Origin: Kineosporia corallincola
GTDB taxonomy: Bacteria > Actinomycetota > Actinomycetes > Actinomycetales > Kineosporiaceae
Assembly (NCBI RefSeq): GCF_018499875.1
Contig: NZ_JAHBAY010000001.1
Location: 558,001 to 622,000 of the forward strand
Direction: 5' to 3'
Length of the DNA: 64,000 nucleotides
Shown here: positions 31,198-39,841 of the stretch, one piece after another
Position numbering within the stretch: position 1 is the first letter of the stretch
Layout: every line of letters begins with the position of its first letter
Position numbers and translations under genes: made by a program
Notes under the pieces: model-generated
The model's input: only the letters and a program-made list of their open reading frames with translations
What the model was told of the DNA's origin: nothing
Databases searched by the model: none

Positions 31198-31816
31198 CAG
31201 GCCGGGTGGTGGCGCCCGTGGCATCTCGGAGAAGACGGCGCTGCCGATGCCGGTGCTGCGCCCCGCCGAAGAGGATTCCCAGCTGGGCGTTCTCGGCGCG
31301 GTCGCCCCGCATCCGCTGCGGCTGGTGCTGAACTGGGGCCGGCGCTACTCGCTCTGGGTGTTCAACTTCGGCCTGGCCTGCTGCGCCATCGAGTTCATCG
31401 CGGCCAGCATGGCCCGGCACGACTTCATCCGGCTGGGCGTGATCCCGTTCGCCAACGGCCCGCGCCAGGCCGACCTGATGGTGGTGTCGGGCACGGTCAC
31501 CGACAAGATGGCCCCCGCCGTGCGCCGGCTCTGGGAGCAGATGCCCGAGCCGAAGTATGCGATCTCGTTCGGCGCCTGCTCCAATTCCGGTGGCCCGTAC
31601 TGGGATTCGTACTGCGTGACGAAGGGCGTCGATCAGGTCATTCCGGTCGACGTCTATGTGCCGGGCTGCCCGCCGCGCCCGGAGGCCCTGCTCCAGGGCA
31701 TCGTGAAACTTCAGGAGAAGATCGCCGCGGAGAACCTCGGCCGTCGCTACGGCTCACGCCGTCGCGGGGCCGCAGCACTGAACCGTGGTCTGGTGGCCCC
31801 GGAGGTGGGCCGGTGA
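31187..31816 (+). CDS. nuoB2: Second NADH-quinone oxidoreductase subunit B paralogue
   Basis: 209 aa, divergent from NuoB1 but with all four N2 cluster cysteines: [21 protein letters not shown] and [11 protein letters not shown]. It has ~45 residues before the conserved core and ~20 extra at the C terminus. ATG at 31187 lies in the third copy of the 11-bp repeat; ribosome-site strength is poor, so coupling to nuoA2 is likely. An in-frame ATG at 31247 is an alternative. No nuoD follows, so its normal partner is absent from this cluster. Confidence 0.92.
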   Translation: MDLTRPGGGARGISEKTALPMPVLRPAEEDSQLGVLGAVAPHPLRLVLNWGRRYSLWVFNFGLACCAIEFIAASMARHDFIRLGVIPFANGPRQADLMVVSGTVTDKMAPAVRRLWEQMPEPKYAISFGACSNSGGPYWDSYCVTKGVDQVIPVDVYVPGCPPRPEALLQGIVKLQEKIAAENLGRRYGSRRRGAAALNRGLVAPEVGR

Positions 31817-31829
31817 GGGCAGGAAAATG

Positions 31830-31991
31830 ATGGACGTCGAAGAGCCCACGCCCCGCCCGACCGGCCTCGGATGGCCGGGCATGGGCAGCACGCATCCCCG
31901 GTTCCTGAGCGGGCTCGGCTGGCCGGTGGTCACGGCGGACGCCCCCGTGCCGGCCCTGCCCGGCGGCGCCGGACCGGGCCCGGAGCGGTGA
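31830..31991 (+). CDS. Small coupled ORF between nuoB2 and nuoC2
   Basis: 53-codon frame starting at ATG 31830 (a second ATG abuts it at 31827) with AGG 6 bases upstream. It ends in a TGA that overlaps the GTG of nuoC2. The product is Pro/Gly-rich, with GLGWP twice (GLGWPGMGS and SGLGWPVV) and no membrane helix. I do not recognise it. It fits exactly between nuoB2 and nuoC2 with operon-like spacing, which argues for real translation, either as a small subunit or as a coupling peptide. Confidence 0.55.
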   Translation: MDVEEPTPRPTGLGWPGMGSTHPRFLSGLGWPVVTADAPVPALPGGAGPGPER

Positions 31992-32863
31992 ACCCGGGCA
32001 CCACCCCCGACGCCCGTCAGCTGGAGGCATGGTTCTCGGCTGCTCTGCGCCCGGCCGACCCGCCGGTCGCCGGCACGCTCACCGGCACGGTCACGGTCTC
32101 GGCCGATGCGGCGGGTGTCCCGGTCGTCGACATCCCGGCGGCCGGCTGGGTGGCCGCGGCCACCTGCGCCCGGGACGAGATGGGCCTGGACTTCCTCGAC
32201 TGGCTCTCCGCCGTGGACGAGCCGGAGGGTGACCCGGCCGGGCTCGACGTCGTGCTCCACCTGGCCGCGACCGACTCGTTCGGCACGCCGGCCCGCTCCG
32301 TGCGGCGCATGATGCTGCGCACCCGGGTGCCCGACACCGCCCTGGAACTGCCCAGCCTGACCGGGTTGTGGCCGGGGGTGGCGTGGCACGAGCGGGAGAC
32401 GTCCGAGATGTTCGGCCTGGACTTCACCGGGTTCGACGACCGGACCGGAGCCGGCCTGCGTCCTTTGCTGCTGCCGGACGGGTTCGAGGGGACGCCCCTG
32501 CGCAAGTCGTTCGTGCTGGCCGCCCGCGCCGCCAAGGCCTGGCCGGGAGCGAAGGACCCGGGCGACTCCGGGCGCGCACCGACCCGCCGCAAGACCCTGC
32601 CACCCGGTGTGCCCGACCCGTCGTGGGGTCCGCGCGAACCCGGCGCCCCACCGGCGAGTGCCGCGCCCGAGGCGACCACCGCACGCGGTGGTGCCAAGGT
32701 GACCAGGACACCCGAGGTGACCACCGCGCCCGAGCCGGCCACCCCAGCACCCGGGGACGCCACCGAGGCGACCGGCGCACCCGACTCGCCTCCGACGTCC
32801 ACTCCCGAAACCCCGACCCCCGAAACCCCGGCCCAGCCCGACCGCCCCGGGAGAACCCGGTGA
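31988..32863 (+). CDS. nuoC2: Second NADH-quinone oxidoreductase subunit C paralogue with long tail
   Basis: 291 aa from GTG 31988, overlapping the preceding stop. The 30-kDa hallmark appears as VAWHERETSEMFGLDFTGF, and GTPLRKSFVLAARAAKAWPGA replaces the usual C-terminal block. The final ~100 residues are Pro/Thr/Glu-rich, ending in two PETPTPETP-type repeats. The core is shorter than NuoC1. Its stop overlaps the GTG of nuoH2, so nuoD, E, F and G are absent rather than displaced nearby. Confidence 0.85.
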   Translation: MNPGTTPDARQLEAWFSAALRPADPPVAGTLTGTVTVSADAAGVPVVDIPAAGWVAAATCARDEMGLDFLDWLSAVDEPEGDPAGLDVVLHLAATDSFGTPARSVRRMMLRTRVPDTALELPSLTGLWPGVAWHERETSEMFGLDFTGFDDRTGAGLRPLLLPDGFEGTPLRKSFVLAARAAKAWPGAKDPGDSGRAPTRRKTLPPGVPDPSWGPREPGAPPASAAPEATTARGGAKVTRTPEVTTAPEPATPAPGDATEATGAPDSPPTSTPETPTPETPAQPDRPGRTR

Positions 32864-33810
32864 TCGCGGTCGAGATCGGGCTGCGGGCGGTCGGTGTGCT
32901 GGTCGCATTCCTGACCCTGCCGCTGCTGGTCGGCCAGGCCGAGCACAAGGTGATGGCGCACATGCAGGGGCGGCTCGGGCCGATGTACGCGGGCGGGTTC
33001 CACGGCTGGGCGCAGCTGGTGGCCGACGGGGTGAAGTTCCTTCAGAAAGAAGACGTGGTGCCGGCGCGGGCCGACGCCACCGTGTTCCGGCTGGCGCCCG
33101 CGGTGGCCCTGGTGCCCTACCTGGTGGCGCTCGCGGTGATCCCGCTCAGCCCGGACTGGGTGGCGGCCGACGTGGACGCCGGGCTGCTGTTCGTGCTCGC
33201 GGCCGCCGCGGTGGGGGTGCTCGGCACCCTGATGGCGGGCTGGTCCAGCGCCAACAAGTACGCGCTGCTCGGCTCGATGCGGGCGGCCGCGCAACTGCTG
33301 GCCTACGAACTGCCGCTGGTGCTGGCCGCCGCCAGCGTGGCGATGGCCGCGGGGACGCTGTCCCTCACCGGGATCGGCGAGGCCTGGCGCTGGTGGTGGC
33401 TGGTCTGGCAGGCACCGGCGCTGCTGGTGTTCCTGATCGCCGGGCTGGCCGAGGTGCAGCGCCCGCCGTTCGACATGCCGATCGCCGATTCCGAGCTGGT
33501 GGCAGGCCCTTACACCGAATACACCGGGCTGCGGTTCGCGTTGTTCCTGCTGTCCGAGTACGCCGGCATCGTGGTGCTGTCGGCACTGGTGGCGGTGCTG
33601 TTCCTGGGCGGGTGGCACGGTCCGCTGGTGAACGGGCCGGGGTGGACGCTGCTGAAGGCCGGCCTGGTGGCGATCGTGGTGATCTGGCTGCGGGTGGCCT
33701 GGCCACGACTGCGGGAGGACCAGCTGCAACGCCTGGCCTGGGCGGGGCTGGTGCCGATCGCCCTGGCCCAGCTGGCGCTCACCGCGGTCGTGGTGGTGCT
33801 GCGCAGTTAG
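32860..33810 (+). CDS. nuoH2: Second NADH-quinone oxidoreductase subunit H paralogue
   Basis: 316-aa membrane protein, about eight helices, lacking the hydrophilic tail of NuoH1. AEHKVMAHMQGRLGPMYAG and AEVQRPPFDMPIADSELVAG match the conserved loops that form the quinone entrance. GTG at 32860 overlaps the nuoC2 stop. The gene is followed by convergent minus-strand genes, so the nuo2 transcript is interrupted here before nuoI2. Confidence 0.92.
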   Translation: MIAVEIGLRAVGVLVAFLTLPLLVGQAEHKVMAHMQGRLGPMYAGGFHGWAQLVADGVKFLQKEDVVPARADATVFRLAPAVALVPYLVALAVIPLSPDWVAADVDAGLLFVLAAAAVGVLGTLMAGWSSANKYALLGSMRAAAQLLAYELPLVLAAASVAMAAGTLSLTGIGEAWRWWWLVWQAPALLVFLIAGLAEVQRPPFDMPIADSELVAGPYTEYTGLRFALFLLSEYAGIVVLSALVAVLFLGGWHGPLVNGPGWTLLKAGLVAIVVIWLRVAWPRLREDQLQRLAWAGLVPIALAQLALTAVVVVLRS

Positions 33811-33813
33811 CCC

Positions 33814-34308
33814 TCAGTCCAGCTGCTTGGCGAAGTACAGCGAACCGGTCTCGTTCGCGTAGATGCCGAAACCGGCGATCGGCAGGTAGCCGGCCGAGCC
33901 GTACAGTGCCACCGCCTCGGGCTGCTGGTCGCCGGTCTCCAGGATGAGACGGCGGTAGCCCAGCATCGACGCCCGCTGCTCGGCCGTGGCCAGCAGCCGG
34001 CGGGCCAGACCGCGCCGCCGGAAGGCCGGCCGCACGTACATCCGCTTCATCTCGACGGCCTCGGGGCCCTGCGCCGCGTGGGCCCGCAGTCCCACGCACC
34101 CGGCCAGTTCGCCGCCCACCTCGGCGACCACGAACAGGCCCTGGGGCGGGGCGAACTCGCGGGGGTCCACCGGAGTGCCGTCGGGGCCGCCGTAGCGGGT
34201 CACGTACTCCTGCTGGACCTCGGCGATCAGGGTGATCGCCTCCGGGCCGTCGAACGGGGTCTCACGCAGAACAAGGTCGGTCACGGGGGAGTCGCTCACG
34301 GCTCCCAT
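33814..34308 (-). CDS. GNAT-family N-acetyltransferase
   Basis: 164 aa. The acetyl-CoA-binding motif is MYVRPAFRRRGLARRLL, flanked by GLFVVAEVGGELAGCVGLR and the later LILETGDQQPEAVALYGSAGY, a full GNAT fold. Substrate unknown. It is downstream of the VOC gene (13-bp overlap), forming a two-gene minus-strand operon placed inside the nuo2 cluster and convergent with nuoH2. Confidence 0.9.
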   Translation of the reverse strand: MGAVSDSPVTDLVLRETPFDGPEAITLIAEVQQEYVTRYGGPDGTPVDPREFAPPQGLFVVAEVGGELAGCVGLRAHAAQGPEAVEMKRMYVRPAFRRRGLARRLLATAEQRASMLGYRRLILETGDQQPEAVALYGSAGYLPIAGFGIYANETGSLYFAKQLD

Positions 34309-34646
34309 AGTTCCACGGGGTTGCCCTCGGGGTCGTAGACCCTGGCGAAGCGCCCGTTCGGATAGACCTCCTCGTCCACCTCGACGGCGATGCCCGCCCG
34401 CCGCAGCTGCCTGACCATCGCCTCCAGGTCACGCACCCGGAAATTGACCATCCACTGCTGCTGGCGCCGTCCGAAGTGCTCGGTCTCGTCGGCGAAGGCG
34501 GCGAACACGGTGGGGCCGGCCTGCTGTTGCCAGGCTTCCTCGTCGTACGTCAGCGGTACCGGCGTCACGCCGAGATGGTCTTCATACCAGGCGGCCAGTC
34601 TTTCCGGGTCCTTGCTCCGGAAGAACACACCCCCGATGCCCGTCAC
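34296..34646 (-). CDS. VOC-superfamily (glyoxalase/bleomycin-resistance-like) protein
   Basis: About 116 aa with the single-module VOC pattern: GIGGVFFRSKDPERLAAWYEDHLGV, then FAADETEHF-like AFADETEHFGRR, RVRDLEAMVRQLRRAGIAVE and the terminal RVYDPEGNPVELWEP with a metal-ligand glutamate. GTG at 34646 has GGAA upstream; GTG at 34655 is an alternative. Function cannot be assigned beyond metal-dependent enzyme or binding protein. Co-transcribed with the GNAT gene. Confidence 0.82.
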   Translation of the reverse strand: MTGIGGVFFRSKDPERLAAWYEDHLGVTPVPLTYDEEAWQQQAGPTVFAAFADETEHFGRRQQQWMVNFRVRDLEAMVRQLRRAGIAVEVDEEVYPNGRFARVYDPEGNPVELWEP

Positions 34647-34655
34647 GCGTTCCAC

Positions 34656-35342
34656 AAATCGGAATACTGCCAGAACAGCCGGGATCCGACCGCTCGGAGG
34701 TGTTGGCGCATTCTGTTCGCCTGGATCCGAGGTACCGGGAAAACGGCGGAATGTGCAGGTCAAGATTGGAATTAAGGATCTGCCGCAGCGCCCGGATTCC
34801 GAGCCGAATTCGCGTCCGGCGAACCCGTGACGGCGCCAGTGCCGCACTTTCGCTGCACTGTGGATGCCGATCGGTGGCGGATCGCGGCCGAACGCGTTCC
34901 GGCCGGTGAGCCCGGTCCTCATTTTCCTGCGCATGGATTTTCCCGGTGGTCCCGCCTACGCGGCGGTCCGGGCCGGATCGTGCGGGACGCTGATTTTGGC
35001 GCTCGGTGACGAAAGGGGGTGCGGGCGCCGCACCGGCGAGCGTCCGGCCGCGCTTCGTGATGCACGCACGGTGACCAATGGTGGACGCCCGAATCAACGG
35101 CACGGGCGCTCGCGGGCCGGGTCGGGCGGGTGCGGGCCGGTGATCGGGGCAATCCGGGGATGCGACTATCCAAGGGCGGCTAATATCGCTATTGGTCGCG
35201 ATCGGCGGGCAGAGCCCGCCCGACCCGGGTATGCCGGGTGATGCGCCGGCCGGAATCCCGCGCAATCGGAATATTGATGGTCACGTCTGGTGCGTGTACG
35301 TTCCGGCCGGGAGTTTGTCGGAACACACGTGAGGTCGGTGAG
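34656..35342. other. Intergenic region between the VOC gene and tetR
   Basis: About 0.7 kb between divergent genes. It is somewhat less GC-rich than neighbouring coding DNA, with several GGAAT/AATTC-type stretches. I see no credible gene, no RNA gene and no clear repeat. It must hold the promoters of the VOC-GNAT pair and of tetR. Confidence 0.6.
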
Positions 35343-35966
35343 GTGGCGCGGCAGCAGGCAGAGATCCGGCGTGAGGAGATTCTCCGGGCCGCCGCCACGG
35401 TGGTCTCGCGCAAGGGATTCGCGCGTACCCGGGTCGCGGATGTCGCCGCTGAGCTCGGAATCAGCGCCGGCCTGGTCTTTTACCATTTCGATTCGAAAGA
35501 ACGGCTGCTCTCCGAGGCATTTGTGCTGGCCTCCGAGCGGGATCTGGACACGGTCGACGCGGCCGTCGCCGGGCCCGGCACCCACGTGGAGCGCCTGCGC
35601 AACGTGATCCGGCTGCACCAGCAGATCTCCTCCGACACCTCCGACCTCGATGCCTGGCCGCGCAACATCGATGCCTGGGCCGAGGGCCGCTGGACCGAGG
35701 AGATCCGTGAGGTGGCCCGGCGCAACGACGAGCGCTGGCGCAACGCCCTGACCAGGCTGATCACCTCGGGGGTGGAGGCCGGCGAGTTCCGGTCCGCCGA
35801 CCCCCAGGAGACCGCCCTGCGGATCTGCGTGATGCTCGACGGCCTGGCCGTGGCCACCCAGGTGCGGGGCACACTCTCCCGCGGCCGGGCCCGGGCCTGG
35901 GCCGACGAGTGCGCCGCCCGCGAACTGGGCCTGCCCTCGCCGATGCTTCCACCCGCCCAGCGCTGA
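35343..35966 (+). CDS. TetR-family transcriptional regulator
   Basis: 207 aa. The N-terminal HTH is [18 protein letters not shown], then [21 protein letters not shown] with the typical [10 protein letters not shown] ending. The C-terminal ligand domain has [13 protein letters not shown], reminiscent of BetI/AcrR-type regulators. GTG at 35343 is preferred (GAGGT upstream, normal distance to HTH); an in-frame ATG at 35277 would add 22 residues. It is divergent from the VOC-GNAT pair, a plausible target, and lies immediately before nuoI2. Confidence 0.88.
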   Translation: MARQQAEIRREEILRAAATVVSRKGFARTRVADVAAELGISAGLVFYHFDSKERLLSEAFVLASERDLDTVDAAVAGPGTHVERLRNVIRLHQQISSDTSDLDAWPRNIDAWAEGRWTEEIREVARRNDERWRNALTRLITSGVEAGEFRSADPQETALRICVMLDGLAVATQVRGTLSRGRARAWADECAARELGLPSPMLPPAQR

Positions 35967-36007
35967 CCCGTGAGGCACCTCGCACCGTGGGTGCCGAACA
36001 CGGCAAG

Positions 36008-36997
36008 ATGCAGCGGGTGACCAACGAGCAGGCCGACACGGGCGGTCATCGGCACGGTCAGCGAATCGGTGAGCGAATCGGTGAGCAGGACGACCGGTCG
36101 CACGGCTCCGGCCACGGGCACGGGTTCGGCCGTGGCCTGGTGAGCGGTCTGGCCACCACCGCCCGGGCCCTGGTCCGGCCCACGCACACGGCCGAGTATC
36201 CGCACGTGCGGCCGGATCTGCCGCCGCGCAGCCGCGGCGTGATCGCGCTGCTGGCCGAGAACTGCACCAGCTGCATGCTCTGCGCCCGGGAGTGCCCGGA
36301 CTGGTGCATCTACATCGAGTCACACAAAGAACAGGTGCCCGCCACCGAGCCGGGCGGACGGGCCCGGCAGAAGAACCTGCTGGACCGCTTCGCCATCGAC
36401 TTCTCCCTGTGCATGTACTGCGGCATCTGCATCGAGGTCTGCCCCTTCGACGCACTGTTCTGGAGCCCCGAGTTCGAGTACGCGGAGTTCGACATCCGCG
36501 ACCTGCTGCACGAGAGCGACCGGCTGGAGAGCTGGATGACCAGCGTGCAGCCACCGCCCCTGCCGGATCCGGCCGCGGCCGAGGCGAAGGAGGTCGACGT
36601 CGCCCGCACCGCCGCGGAGAAGGCGATCGCCGCCTACGAGGCCGCGCAGATCGCGGCCCGGGCTGACATGCAGGCTCAGGCTGACCTGCAGGCCCAGGAG
36701 ACCCTGCGGATGCCGCCGGTGGTGGACGAGCTCGCGGGCGGCCGGGCCGCCGAACCCGAAAACGCAATGGTGGACGACGAAACCGCGCGGCCCGGCTCCT
36801 CGTCGTCCACCGTTGCGGTCGCGGGCTCGTCGGGGAACCCGGCGGAGGACGACGACACCGAGGTGCTGCCCGCCGTGGCCGACACCCCGGACGACCCGGA
36901 CGACCCGGACGTCCCCGACGTCCCCGACACCCCCGACACCCCCGACACCCCCGACACCCCCGACACCCCCGGCCAGGTGCGCGGGGGTGGGGCGTGA
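36008..36997 (+). CDS. nuoI2: Second NADH-quinone oxidoreductase subunit I paralogue with unusual N- and C-terminal extensions
   Basis: 329 aa, over half again the normal length. Two complete [4Fe-4S] motifs, [12 protein letters not shown] and [12 protein letters not shown], define the NuoI core. The N terminus is His/Gly-rich ([30 protein letters not shown]), resembling metal-binding tails. The C-terminal ~140 residues contain an Ala/Gln-rich probable coiled helix, then an acidic Pro/Asp/Thr tail ending in five PDT repeats. An 18-bp inverted repeat lies inside the tail. The start is uncertain: ATG 36008 chosen, GTG 36017 possible. Confidence 0.88.
   Translation: MQRVTNEQADTGGHRHGQRIGERIGEQDDRSHGSGHGHGFGRGLVSGLATTARALVRPTHTAEYPHVRPDLPPRSRGVIALLAENCTSCMLCARECPDWCIYIESHKEQVPATEPGGRARQKNLLDRFAIDFSLCMYCGICIEVCPFDALFWSPEFEYAEFDIRDLLHESDRLESWMTSVQPPPLPDPAAAEAKEVDVARTAAEKAIAAYEAAQIAARADMQAQADLQAQETLRMPPVVDELAGGRAAEPENAMVDDETARPGSSSSTVAVAGSSGNPAEDDDTEVLPAVADTPDDPDDPDVPDVPDTPDTPDTPDTPDTPGQVRGGGA
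36763..36817. repeat. Palindromic element inside the nuoI2 tail
   Basis: An 18-base arm containing GGTGGACGACGA is repeated in inverse at 36800-36817 with 17 of 18 positions matching, separated by 19 bases. The arm core matches terminators and single arms elsewhere in the window, so it looks like a dispersed palindrome that has inserted in frame in a coding tail. Confidence 0.75.
36891..36970 (+). repeat. 9-bp minisatellite encoding Pro-Asp-Thr repeats in nuoI2
   Basis: CCCGACACC occurs about five times in perfect tandem, preceded by diverged GACCCGGAC and GTCCCCGAC units. Unit length is a multiple of three, so copy changes keep the frame. The encoded repeat is Pro-Asp-Thr, preceded by Pro-Asp-Asp and Pro-Asp-Val units. 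Confidence 0.9.
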
Positions 36998-37500
36998 GCG
37001 GGCTGGAGGTGTTGTTCGCCGCGCTGGCCGTGCTGGCCGCCGCGGCCGGGATGCTGGCGGTGACCGGCACCCGGGTCGTGCACTGCGCGCTCTGGCTGGT
37101 GGTCTGCCTGGGCGCGCTGTCCGGGGTGTACCTGGTGCTCGGGGCCGAGGTGGTGGCCCTGGTGCAGCTGCTGGTCTATGTCGGCGCCGTGGTCGTGCTG
37201 GTGATCTTCGCGCTGATGCTCACCCGGGCGCCGGTGGAACCCAGCGACCGGCTCGACGGGCCGCCCTGCCAGCGGCTGGCGGCGGGAGCGGCGGGCATCT
37301 CGGTCGGCGGGCTGCTGGCCGGCACGCTGATCTACGCGCTCGGCGGTCGCACCGTTCAGGTGCAGGGCGACCAGGGCTCGGCGCAGACCGTCGGCAAGGC
37401 CGTGTTCAGCGGCTGGCTGCTGCCGTTCGAGCTGCTCTCGGTGCTGTTGCTGGCCGCGCTGGTGGCCGCGATCGCCGTCTCCCGGAACGCCGGCCGATGA
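36994..37500 (+). CDS. nuoJ2: Second NADH-quinone oxidoreductase subunit J paralogue
   Basis: 168 aa, a five-helix NuoJ without the long tail of NuoJ1. The helix-3 block reads [21 protein letters not shown], containing the YVGA bulge typical of NuoJ. GTG at 36994 overlaps the nuoI2 stop, and its own stop overlaps the nuoK2 ATG. Membrane-arm component. Confidence 0.9.
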   Translation: MSGLEVLFAALAVLAAAAGMLAVTGTRVVHCALWLVVCLGALSGVYLVLGAEVVALVQLLVYVGAVVVLVIFALMLTRAPVEPSDRLDGPPCQRLAAGAAGISVGGLLAGTLIYALGGRTVQVQGDQGSAQTVGKAVFSGWLLPFELLSVLLLAALVAAIAVSRNAGR

Positions 37501-37895
37501 TCCATCTGCTCGGCCCGGCCCTGCTGGCCGCGGTGCTGGCCGGCATCGGTGTGTACGGCATCCTGGCCCGCCGCAACGCCGTGCTCGTGCTGATCGGCGC
37601 CGAACTCCTGCTCAACGCCGCGAACGTGCTGCTGGTGACGGCCTCCGCGCTGCCGGCCGGTGGGCTGGCCGCGCTGGGCGACGGCCTGGCCCGGGCCCAG
37701 GACCCGCTGATCCCCGGGCAGGTGATGGCCGTCTTCGTGATCACCGTGGCGGCCGCGGAGATCGGCGTGGCCCTGGCGATCGTGCTGCTGCTGTTCCGGA
37801 CCCGCGGCACGGTGGAACTGAGTGAGGTGCGGGAGCTGGGCGAGTCGTCGCCGACCTACACCGAGAGCCCGGAGACGGCGGTGGAGAAGGGATGA
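37497..37895 (+). CDS. nuoK2: Second NADH-quinone oxidoreductase subunit K paralogue
   Basis: 132 aa, longer than NuoK1 because of a Gly/Ala-rich loop (PAGGLAALGDGLARAQDP) between helices 2 and 3 and a hydrophilic tail. The conserved glutamates remain: GAELLLNAANVLL in helix 2 and VAAAEIGVALAIV in helix 3. Overlaps both neighbours by four bases. Confidence 0.9.
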   Translation: MIHLLGPALLAAVLAGIGVYGILARRNAVLVLIGAELLLNAANVLLVTASALPAGGLAALGDGLARAQDPLIPGQVMAVFVITVAAAEIGVALAIVLLLFRTRGTVELSEVRELGESSPTYTESPETAVEKG

Positions 37896-39841
37896 CCGAG
37901 TCCGCCGCCGTGCTGACCGTCGTGCTGCCGGCCGTCGCCTCGGTGCTCGGCCTGTGGCTGGGCGGTGGCCCCGGCCGGCGCGGCTGGGCCACCGACTGGG
38001 CCGTGCTCGGCGCGCTCGGCACCCTGGTCGCCGCGGTCACCGAGGCGGTGCTGGTCGGCCGCGACGGCGAGGTCGCCTCGATCGGTTTCCTCGGCCGCGC
38101 CCAGCTCGGAAGCCTGACCATCGGCCTGGACCTGCGGGCCGATCAGCTGTCCGCCGCCGTCGCCGTGCTGGTGGCCCTGGTCGCGTTCTGCGTGCAGCTC
38201 TACTCCACGGCCTACCTGGCCGAACCCGAACCCGAACCCGAACCCGAATTCGAGCACGGCACCGGCACAGCACCTGTCCGCTACCCGGCCTACGCCGCCA
38301 CCGTCTCGATGTTCACCGCCGCGATGATGCTGGTGATCCACTCCGGCGACCTGGTGCTGCTGCTGATCGGCTGGGAGGCCATGGGCCTGGCCTCGTACCT
38401 GCTGATCGGTCACCACAGCGAGCGGGAGAGCGCCCGGGCCGCGGCGATGAAGGCCTTCCTGATCACCCGGGTCGGCGACATCGGCGTGGTACTGGCCGTG
38501 GTGGTGCTGATCGCCGAGGCCGGGTCCACGTCGATCGCCGAGCTCAACCGGGCGGCCACCGAGAACGAGATCGGCCACGGCACGGTGCTGGCCGCCGGGC
38601 TGCTGATGCTGGCCGGCGTGATCGGCAAGTCGGCCCAGTTCCCGCTGCACACCTGGCTTCCCGACGCGATGGAGGGCCCGACCCCGGTCTCCGCGCTGAT
38701 CCACGCCGCCACGATGGTGGCCGCCGGGGTGTTCCTGCTGGCCCGGCTGCTGCCGCTGTACCTGACCGTGCCCGGGGCGCTCCAGACCGGTGCGGTGCTG
38801 GCCTCGGTCAGCATGGTCGGCGCGGCGCTGGCGGCGCTCGCCCAGACCGACCTGAAACGCCTGCTGGCCTACTCCACGATCAGCCAGGTCGCCTACATGC
38901 TCGGCGCGGTGTGCGTGGCCTCGGACCGTGAGCTGGGATCCGGTGACCCGGTGGGACTGGCCGCGCCGGGCGTCGTCCATCTGCTCTCGCACGGGGCCTT
39001 CAAGGCGCTGCTGTTCCTGGTCGCGGGCTGCGTGGTGCACCTGGTCGGCTCGACGGCGCTCGCCGACATGGGCGGGCTCTGGCGCACCCACCGGGCCCTG
39101 GCCGTGCTGTTCGGGATCGGGCTGCTGGGCCTGGCCGGCATCCCGCCGTTCGGTGGCTTCTGGTCGAAGGAGGCCGTGCTGTCGGCTGCCGACCAGGCCG
39201 CCCACGCCGGCACCTGGGTGGGCTGGACGGTGCTGGTGGCGGGCGTTCTCACGATCGTGCTGACCGGCCTGTACGCGGGCCGGGCCTGGGCGATCGTGGC
39301 GATGGGCGACCCACCGGCGACCGGGACCACGAGCGAAACGGTGGACGACGAGGGCCCGCACCGCGTGCCCGCCGCGATGATGCTGCCGCTGTACCTCCTG
39401 GCCGTCCCGACGGTCGGGTTCGGCCTGCTGCTGATCCACCCGCCGCCGTTGCTGCGCGGCCTGGAGATCGAGCCGGGCACCGCGATCACCGGTGCGCTGC
39501 TGGCACTCTCGGGTGTGGGCTGGGCGGTGTCGGCGCCCCGGCTGGGCACCCCCGACATCGCCGTGGCCCTGCCCGCCCGCACCCGCGCCGCGCTGCTGGG
39601 CGCCTTCGGTCTCGACGCGGTGATCCGGGTGCTGGTGGTGCGGCCGGTGCTGGCCCTGGTGCGGCTGGTGCGGGCCGCCGAGTACGACGTCGTCGACGCC
39701 TACGTGCGCGGCGTCCGGCCCGCCACGGCGTTCGCCGGGATCCTGCTGCGCCTGGCCCAGACCGGCCTGGCCACCGGCTACGCGGCCTGGGTGTTCGCCG
39801 GCGCGGTCGTGATCACGGTGGCCGGGATGGTGCTGACATGA
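37892..39841 (+). CDS. nuoL2: Second NADH-quinone oxidoreductase subunit L paralogue
   Basis: 649-aa antiporter-like subunit. Core motifs are intact: [68 protein letters not shown]. After YSTAYLAE it carries a run of four Glu-Pro dipeptides (GAACCC repeats at about 38221-38250), where NuoL1 has a short MEHDPDRRR loop. The long lateral helix region is present, so it should span the membrane arm. ATGA overlap with nuoK2. Confidence 0.92.
   Translation: MTESAAVLTVVLPAVASVLGLWLGGGPGRRGWATDWAVLGALGTLVAAVTEAVLVGRDGEVASIGFLGRAQLGSLTIGLDLRADQLSAAVAVLVALVAFCVQLYSTAYLAEPEPEPEPEFEHGTGTAPVRYPAYAATVSMFTAAMMLVIHSGDLVLLLIGWEAMGLASYLLIGHHSERESARAAAMKAFLITRVGDIGVVLAVVVLIAEAGSTSIAELNRAATENEIGHGTVLAAGLLMLAGVIGKSAQFPLHTWLPDAMEGPTPVSALIHAATMVAAGVFLLARLLPLYLTVPGALQTGAVLASVSMVGAALAALAQTDLKRLLAYSTISQVAYMLGAVCVASDRELGSGDPVGLAAPGVVHLLSHGAFKALLFLVAGCVVHLVGSTALADMGGLWRTHRALAVLFGIGLLGLAGIPPFGGFWSKEAVLSAADQAAHAGTWVGWTVLVAGVLTIVLTGLYAGRAWAIVAMGDPPATGTTSETVDDEGPHRVPAAMMLPLYLLAVPTVGFGLLLIHPPPLLRGLEIEPGTAITGALLALSGVGWAVSAPRLGTPDIAVALPARTRAALLGAFGLDAVIRVLVVRPVLALVRLVRAAEYDVVDAYVRGVRPATAFAGILLRLAQTGLATGYAAWVFAGAVVITVAGMVLT

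Noticed and set aside
34700-35240. Several short open frames between the VOC gene and tetR
   Set aside because: They overlap each other on both strands, lack ribosome sites and have no consistent codon bias or conserved motif.
38221-38250. Glu-Pro (GAACCC) repeat in nuoL2 as a phase-variation switch
   Set aside because: The unit is 6 bp, so copy changes never shift the frame. It can alter loop length only.
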